Positions 59,108 to 64,000 of a DNA stretch of 64,000 nt are shown piece after piece. This DNA is from Microbispora corallina (GTDB lineage Bacteria > Actinomycetota > Actinomycetes > Streptosporangiales > Streptosporangiaceae): NCBI RefSeq assembly GCF_016863035.1, contig NZ_BOOC01000003.1, positions 496,001 through 560,000 on the forward strand. Direction: 5' to 3'. Within the stretch, counting starts at the first letter, position 1, and the number at the start of each line of letters is the position of its first letter. Under the pieces are notes generated by a model. That model worked only from the letters and a program-made list of their open reading frames with translations. It ran no database searches and was not told the origin of the DNA. The position numbers were made by a program, and so were the translations under genes.

Positions 59108-59150
59108 CTACAGCCTGTAGTTCTATCTCCAGTAGTACTACGGCTTGTAG
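59108..59150 (-). promoter_or_regulatory. Pair of 13-bp palindromes in the cydA promoter region
   Basis: CTACAGCCTGTAG (59108-59120, perfect 5-bp arms) and CTACGGCTTGTAG (59138-59150, one mismatch) have centres 30 bp apart, about three helical turns. Their location 25 nt upstream of the cydA start suggests a repressor site; CTACA/TGTAG half-sites resemble BlaI-type operators. Confidence 0.6.
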
Positions 59151-59523
59151 AGCAATGGGAGCGTGCGGAGCCGCGACGAGGTGCGATCTTCGTCACACCG
59201 GGACGAGGCCCCCCGATCCCGGTTCGCGGCGCCCTTTCCGAGCGTCGTCCTGCCGTTGACTGCCGTGACGCCGCCCGGGCGGGATTCCCGCGCCGTGCGG
59301 CGCCGCCCTCCTCGGCGGCATGACACCAATGGTGGGCGAAACGGGGTCAAAGGGCGTCCGCCGCGCGGCTGATCCGGCCGTACGCCGCCGGGGTGACGCC
59401 GGCCGCCCCCAAGGGGGCGCCGCCGATGTAACTTGTGCACCATCACCGGCATGCCGAAGGGCACATGTTGCCGTTCTCCCCGCCGCGGTGATTCTCTAAG
59501 GTGCTCGGCATCGGAGGTGGCCC
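59151..59523. other. Divergent intergenic region between cydA and the CoxG-like gene
   Basis: No gene is supported. It holds a GCCCCC-AA-GGGGGC hairpin (59405-59418), a CGGCATGCCG palindrome near 59,449 and a TAAGGT -10-like box near 59,500 that could drive the CoxG-like gene. Confidence 0.45.
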
Positions 59524-60210
59524 ATGAAGGTCGTCGGGAACGCGCTGGTGGCAGCGGAGCGCAAGCGGGTGTGGGACGCCCTGCAGGACCCGGCCGTCCT
59601 GGTGCGCACGATCCCCGGATGCGAGCGCCTGGAAGCGGTCGGCCCTGACGTCTACAAGATGACGGTGACCGCCGGGGTGGCCTCGATCAAGGGCCTCTAC
59701 CTGGGCGAGGTCGCCCTCTCCGACCCGGAGGAGCCGGATCGGTTCGTGCTCAAAGCGAGCGGCCAGGGCGCTCCCGGAACGGTCGACGCGACCGTGCGGG
59801 TGCGCCTCAGCGACGCCGAGGGCGGCACCCGCGTCGACTACGACGCCGAGGCCGTCGTGGGCGGCATGATCGGCGGCGTGGGCCAGCGGATGCTCGGCTC
59901 GGTCGCCAAGAAGACGGCGGGAGAGTTCTTCGCGGCGGTCGAGCGGCACCTGCTGTCCGCCCCCGCCGCGGCGGCCGCTCAGGGCCAGGCCGCAGAGGGT
60001 CAGCCGGCGCAGGCCCAGGGCGTACCCGGTCAGGCGGCGCAGGGGCCCGTCGCGCCCGCGATCTACACCCGCGGTCCCGAGCCGGCCGCCGCCGCCCGCC
60101 AGGGCGTGCCCGCGTGGACCATGCTCGCGGCCTTCGGCATGGGCTCCGCCGTCGCCCTCGGCAGCGCGGCCATCGGCTGGCTCCTCGGCCGCGCCTCCCG
60201 CCGGCGCTGA
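59524..60210 (+). CDS. CoxG-like SRPBCC-domain protein with C-terminal membrane anchor
   Basis: A 228-residue protein. Residues 1-145 form the CoxG/SRPBCC fold (VVGNALVAAERKRVWDALQD, IPGCERLEAVGPDVYKMTVT, GGTRVDYDAEAVVGGMIGGV, MLGSVAKKTAGEFF). An alanine/glutamine-rich linker (QGQAAEGQPAQAQGVPGQAA) leads to one membrane span at about 203-222. CoxG recruits CO dehydrogenase or related molybdenum hydroxylases to the membrane and may bind quinone; the hydroxylase encoded 2.9 kb to the left is the natural partner. ATG with GGAGG upstream. Confidence 0.88.
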   Translation: MKVVGNALVAAERKRVWDALQDPAVLVRTIPGCERLEAVGPDVYKMTVTAGVASIKGLYLGEVALSDPEEPDRFVLKASGQGAPGTVDATVRVRLSDAEGGTRVDYDAEAVVGGMIGGVGQRMLGSVAKKTAGEFFAAVERHLLSAPAAAAAQGQAAEGQPAQAQGVPGQAAQGPVAPAIYTRGPEPAAAARQGVPAWTMLAAFGMGSAVALGSAAIGWLLGRASRRR

Positions 60211-60319
60211 CCCGGCCCGCCGTGCGGTCGCCACTGTGGGCAGGGTCTGACGACGGCATGGCGATTCTTCGGCAGAGTGCGCCGGTTCGGCCCCTCGGCC
60301 GGCCTCGGTAAACAGGAGC

Positions 60320-62362
60320 ATGCCTAGCGTCCGCATCGGGGTCGACACGGGGGGCACGTTCACCGACGTCGTCCTCGTCGACGAGGAGACCGGTCAGATC
60401 GTCACGACCAAGACCCCCTCGACTCCTGCCAACCCGGCAGACGGGTTCATGGCAGGCGTTCACAAGGTGCTGGAGGCCCACGGCGGCTCGCTCGGCGTGG
60501 ACGCGGTGTCCGCGATCGTTCACGGCACCACGGTCGCGACCAACCAGCTGCTGGAGGACCGGCCCGGCGGCACCTCCCATCTCGGGTTCGTCACGACCGA
60601 GGGCTTCGAGTTCGTGCTCGAGATCGCCCGGCAGAGCGTGCCCGACGGGTACGGCAACTCGTACTTCTGGGTGAAGCCGCCGCGGATCGTGCCGGTCGGC
60701 AGGGTGCGGACCGTGGGCGGGCGCCTCGACCACCTGGGCCGCGAGGTCCGGCCGTTCGACGAGGAGGGAGCCGTGGAGGTGGCCCGCTGGTTCGCCGAAC
60801 GCGGGATCACCGCCGTCGGCGTCTGCTTCCTCCACTCCTACGCCAACCCCGAGCACGAGCGGCGCATGCGCGACGTGCTGGCCCGTGAGCACCCCGGCGC
60901 CGTCGTCTCGCTGTCGAGCGACGTCCTGCGGGAGTACCGGGAGTACGAGCGGTCGGTCACCACCCTCGTCGACGCCGCGGTCAAGCCGGTCATGCGCCGT
61001 TACATCGCCAACCTGTCGGAGCGGCTCGGCCGCGGGTTCTCGGTCATGAAGAGCAACGGCGGCGTGCTGTCGGCCGCCGAGGTGGTCAACCAGCCGATCA
61101 CCACCGTGCTGTCCGGCCCGGCGGCGGGCGCCCTGGGCGCCGCCATGATCGCCGGTACGGCCGGACGGCCGAGCGCGATCACGCTCGACGGCGGCGGCAC
61201 CTCGACCGACGTGGCCGTGGTGGTGGACGGCGAGCCGTCCCTGACCACCGAGGGCAGCATCGGCCGCTATCCGTGCAAGATCCCCATGATCGACATTGTG
61301 ACCGTGGGGGCCGGCGGCGGGTCGGTCGCCTGGATCTCCCCGGAGGGGACGCTCAAGGTCGGCCCCCGCTCGGCCGGCGCCGACCCCGGCCCGATCTGCT
61401 ACGCCAGGGGCGGCACCGAGGTCACGGTGACCGACGCCCACGTCTTCCTCGGCCGGGTGCCCCCGCACCTGCTGGGCGGCGAGATCCCCCTCGACGTCGC
61501 CGCGGCCCGGGCCGGCGTCGAGGCGCTGGCCGGCAAGCTCGGCCTCACGCCCGAGCGGTGCGCGACCGGCATCCTGGAGATCAGCGCGTTCAACCAGTCG
61601 AACGCGATCCGCCAGATCACGGTCAAGCGCGGCCTCGACGTGCGGGACTTCCCGCTCGTCGCGTTCGGCGGATCGGGGCCGCTGCTCGCCTGCCGGCTCA
61701 TCGACATCCTCGGGCTGCCGGCGGCGATCGTGCCGCCCGACCCCGGCAACGTCTCGGCGTTCGGCCTGCTCACGGTCGACGTCAAGAACGACTACGTGCG
61801 CACGCACGTCTCCCGGGACCCCTTGCCCGGCCTGCTGGCCGAAATCTTCGCCGACCTGGAGGCCCAGGCCGCCGCGGCTCTCGACCGTGAGGGCTTCGCC
61901 CGCCACGTGTACGTCCGCAGCGCCGACCTGCGCTACTACGGCCAGGCGTACGAGGTGCGGGTCCCCGCCCCGGAAGGCCCCCTGGACACGGAGTGGCGCG
62001 GCGTCGTGGAGGAGCGCTTCCACCGGGAGCACGAGCGGCTCTACGGGTACGGCTACCGCGGCGACCCCCGGCACGCCGTCGAGTGGGTCAACCTCCGGGT
62101 GTCGGGCGTCGGGCCCATCAGCCGGCCGAAGATCGCGCGGAGGACGCCGCAGGCGGACGAGCCCAGCCCCGTCGCCACCCGCGACGTGTACTACGAGCAG
62201 TGGGGCCGCACCGTCGTCTACCGCCGGGGCGACCTCGGCGCGGGCGCCGTCGTCCGCGGCCCGGCGGTCGTCGAGGAGTACGGCTCCACCCTCCCCGTCC
62301 ATCCCGGCTTCACCGCGACCATGGACGACTACGGCAACCTCGTGGTGGTGAGCGACCGATGA
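60320..62362 (+). CDS. hyuA: Hydantoinase/oxoprolinase A subunit (ATP-dependent)
   Basis: A 680-residue HyuA-type ATPase: phosphate-binding VRIGVDTGGTFTDVVLVDEE, AIVHGTTVATNQLLE, VLSGPAAGALGAAMIAGTAG, ITLDGGGTSTDVAVVVDGEP and GPRSAGADPGPICYARGG. HyuA/HyuB enzymes hydrolyse cyclic amides such as hydantoins, 5-oxoproline or N-methylhydantoin with ATP; acetone carboxylases are distant relatives. The precise ring is unknown. ATG with CAGGAG upstream; hyuB overlaps its stop (ATGA). Confidence 0.92.
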   Translation: MPSVRIGVDTGGTFTDVVLVDEETGQIVTTKTPSTPANPADGFMAGVHKVLEAHGGSLGVDAVSAIVHGTTVATNQLLEDRPGGTSHLGFVTTEGFEFVLEIARQSVPDGYGNSYFWVKPPRIVPVGRVRTVGGRLDHLGREVRPFDEEGAVEVARWFAERGITAVGVCFLHSYANPEHERRMRDVLAREHPGAVVSLSSDVLREYREYERSVTTLVDAAVKPVMRRYIANLSERLGRGFSVMKSNGGVLSAAEVVNQPITTVLSGPAAGALGAAMIAGTAGRPSAITLDGGGTSTDVAVVVDGEPSLTTEGSIGRYPCKIPMIDIVTVGAGGGSVAWISPEGTLKVGPRSAGADPGPICYARGGTEVTVTDAHVFLGRVPPHLLGGEIPLDVAAARAGVEALAGKLGLTPERCATGILEISAFNQSNAIRQITVKRGLDVRDFPLVAFGGSGPLLACRLIDILGLPAAIVPPDPGNVSAFGLLTVDVKNDYVRTHVSRDPLPGLLAEIFADLEAQAAAALDREGFARHVYVRSADLRYYGQAYEVRVPAPEGPLDTEWRGVVEERFHREHERLYGYGYRGDPRHAVEWVNLRVSGVGPISRPKIARRTPQADEPSPVATRDVYYEQWGRTVVYRRGDLGAGAVVRGPAVVEEYGSTLPVHPGFTATMDDYGNLVVVSDR

Positions 62363-64000
62363 GCACCGTCGACCCGATCCTGGTGGAGATCGTCGAGGGC
62401 ACCCTCGCCTCCGTCGAGATGGAGGTGGAGACCGCCATCGCCCGCACCGCCCGATCGCCCATGATCCGGGACGCGCACGACTTCCGCGCGGGCATCCACG
62501 ACGTCCGGCTGCGCAAGCTGACCGGCCGGTCGTACTCGGCCCTGGTGCAGCCCGTCGTCCGCGACTTCCCGATCGGCACGATGCGGCCCGGCGACGTCTT
62601 CTTCCACAACGACGTCTACCTGTCGGAGGGCGGCATCGGGCACCTGCCCGACCTGTGCGTCACCGTGCCCGTGTTCCACGACGGGCAGGTCGTGGCGTTC
62701 GTGCAGGCGTTCGGCCACCACGACGACATCGGCGGCGCCGTCCCCGGGTCGATGCCGTCCCACGCGCGCAGCGCGTTCGAGGAGGGCCTCATGGTCCCCC
62801 CGATCAGGCTGTGGGACCAGGGCGTGCCCAACCGGGCCGCCTTGACGATCATGACGCGCAACTCCCGGATGCCCGACTCGCTCGCCGGCGACCTCGACGC
62901 CGAGTGCTCGGCCTGCCTGATGGGGGCCCGCAGGCTGGGCGAGCTCTTCGACCGGTACGGCCGCGAGGCCGTCGAGTCCTGCTTCGACGCGATCATCGCC
63001 AAGACCACCGAGACGTTCCGCCGGGAGCTGCTGTCGAAGATCCCCGAGGGGGTGCACGTCTGGGAGGACTACGCCGAGCACGACGGCGTCGACGATCCCC
63101 GCCTGCACGCCCAGCGGATCACCCTCACGGTCGACCACGCGGCCGACCCGCCGCTGACCATCGACTTCACCGGCACCTCGCCGCAGGCCAAGGGGCCCAT
63201 CAACCACGCGGGCGACTACGCCGACGGGGTCTTCCTGAAGAAGTGGCTCGCCCCGATCCTGCGCAACCTGGCCGACACTCCGGCTCGGATGGCGGAGCTC
63301 GACGTCAACGAGGGCGTCGTGCCGCTGATCACGACGGTGTTCCCGGAGAAGGGCACGCTGCTCACCCCGATCTTCCCGGCCCCCACCAACGCCCGGACGT
63401 TCGTGATCCTCCGCCTCCTCGGCGTCCTGGCCGGGGTACTGGCCAAGGCCACCGGCGGCCGCATGCCCGCCGACCAGGAGACGATCCGCTACACCGGCGT
63501 GTACGGCGAGTCGGACGACGGCCCGTACCTCATGCGGGAGGTCCTCGGCGGCGGCTCCGGCGGCCGCTGGTACGCCGACGGCGAGGACACCATCCACATC
63601 GTCCCCGACTCCCGCAACATCCCGGTCGAGTTCGCCGAGGCCCGCTGGCCGTTCCGGGTCGAGCGGCTCGGACTCGCCGTCGACAGCGGCGGGCCGGGGG
63701 AGTTCCGCGGCGGGCTCGGGTACGACAAGCACATCCGCATGCTGCGGGACGCGTCCTTCATGTCCATCGCCGACCGGTCGATCCTGTCGTGCTGGGGCGT
63801 TAACGGTGGCCGAGCCGGGCGCCCCTTCCAGGTGACCGTGAACGGCGAGGAGATGGAGGGCCTGGTCGACGACTTCCCGGTGCGGGCAGGCGAGATCATC
63901 CGGGTCCGGACGACCGGGGGCGGCGGCTGGGGCTCCCCGTACGACCGGCCGGCCGAGAAGGTCGCCGCCGACGTCCGGGACGGCAAGGTCTCACCCGAGG
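62359..64000 (+). CDS. hyuB: Hydantoinase/oxoprolinase B subunit, partial (runs off the right edge)
   Basis: The first 547 codons are visible. HyuB signatures: VEIVEGTLASVEMEVETAIA near the start, RDAHDFRAGI, PVVRDFPIGTMRPGDVFFHN, DVYLSEGGIGHLPDLCVTVP, FTGTSPQAKGPINHAGDYA and GGPGEFRGGLGYDKHIRML, then VRTTGGGGWGSPYDRPAEKV. Only a short C-terminus is missing. It forms the amide-hydrolysing complex with HyuA. ATG overlaps the hyuA stop as ATGA, so the two are coupled. Confidence 0.92.
   Translation, partial: MSTVDPILVEIVEGTLASVEMEVETAIARTARSPMIRDAHDFRAGIHDVRLRKLTGRSYSALVQPVVRDFPIGTMRPGDVFFHNDVYLSEGGIGHLPDLCVTVPVFHDGQVVAFVQAFGHHDDIGGAVPGSMPSHARSAFEEGLMVPPIRLWDQGVPNRAALTIMTRNSRMPDSLAGDLDAECSACLMGARRLGELFDRYGREAVESCFDAIIAKTTETFRRELLSKIPEGVHVWEDYAEHDGVDDPRLHAQRITLTVDHAADPPLTIDFTGTSPQAKGPINHAGDYADGVFLKKWLAPILRNLADTPARMAELDVNEGVVPLITTVFPEKGTLLTPIFPAPTNARTFVILRLLGVLAGVLAKATGGRMPADQETIRYTGVYGESDDGPYLMREVLGGGSGGRWYADGEDTIHIVPDSRNIPVEFAEARWPFRVERLGLAVDSGGPGEFRGGLGYDKHIRMLRDASFMSIADRSILSCWGVNGGRAGRPFQVTVNGEEMEGLVDDFPVRAGEIIRVRTTGGGGWGSPYDRPAEKVAADVRDGKVSPE

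Noticed and set aside
59807-62302. Long minus-strand frame (831 codons) opposite hyuA
   Set aside because: Composition is typical of the antisense of a high-GC gene (repeated V/D/R/G), and hyuA on the plus strand is unambiguous. The same holds for 54191-56608 opposite the hydroxylase gene.

Overview
The window is GC-rich throughout, with GTG and TTG starts, many 4-nt start/stop overlaps (GTGA, ATGA), WhiB and XRE regulators, rare TTA leucine codons and leaderless-looking promoters. This points to an actinomycete chromosome. A Streptosporangiales-type organism (Streptosporangium, Nonomuraea, Microbispora and relatives) is my best guess, but the family-level call is an inference.

Left part, about 1-10,300: an accessory region with lower GC and mostly small genes. 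It begins with remnants of a phage lysis cassette (end of a peptidoglycan-binding endolysin plus a holin-like gene). It then holds five small secreted proteins, among them a ricin-B lectin and a PLL-type propeller lectin. Other genes are a HicB-like antitoxin, a truncated XRE regulator, an orphan sensor histidine kinase, a 58-residue membrane protein and a broken GH1 beta-glucosidase fragment. Several genes carry TTA codons. Both lectin genes are preceded by the same direct-repeat element with about 11-bp spacing, and the kinase-lectin pair is bracketed by a 69-nt direct repeat.

Middle part, about 10,300-45,300: ordinary chromosome. It holds a RibD-like reductase with ATP-dependent DNA ligase (LigC type), AzlCD, AraC-GlgX and OsmC. 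A guanidine operon follows: a guanidine-I riboswitch, a ureohydrolase of probable guanidine-hydrolase type and a NitT/TauT-type ABC transporter. Next are an AidB-like dehydrogenase, an ankyrin/HEAT protein, DUF1707, an ECF sigma factor with a membrane partner, and a sulfate assimilation operon with a leaderless leader peptide. The rest comprises YihY, a ZTP riboswitch with glyA, RsgA with an upstream mini-ORF, a phosphoribosyltransferase, WhiB, an iron-box-controlled sucrase-ferredoxin-like protein, GlpD divergent from a DHAP-synthase-like flavoprotein, a metallophosphoesterase, a PolA-like polymerase and a Ser/Thr kinase.

Right part, about 45,400-64,000: a nitrogen-scavenging catabolic region. 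On the minus strand lie DUF2877-FdrA-DUF1116, homologues of the E. coli AllH-AllF-AllG oxamate carbamoyltransferase subunits. PucR is divergent from them. After an S4 protein come an NCS2 purine/pyrimidine permease and a three-subunit molybdenum hydroxylase. cydBA interrupts on the minus strand, and then CoxG and hydantoinase A/B run off the right edge. Together this looks like uptake and oxidation of a purine-like or hydantoin-like ring, ATP-dependent ring opening, and carbamoyl-group salvage, under PucR control.
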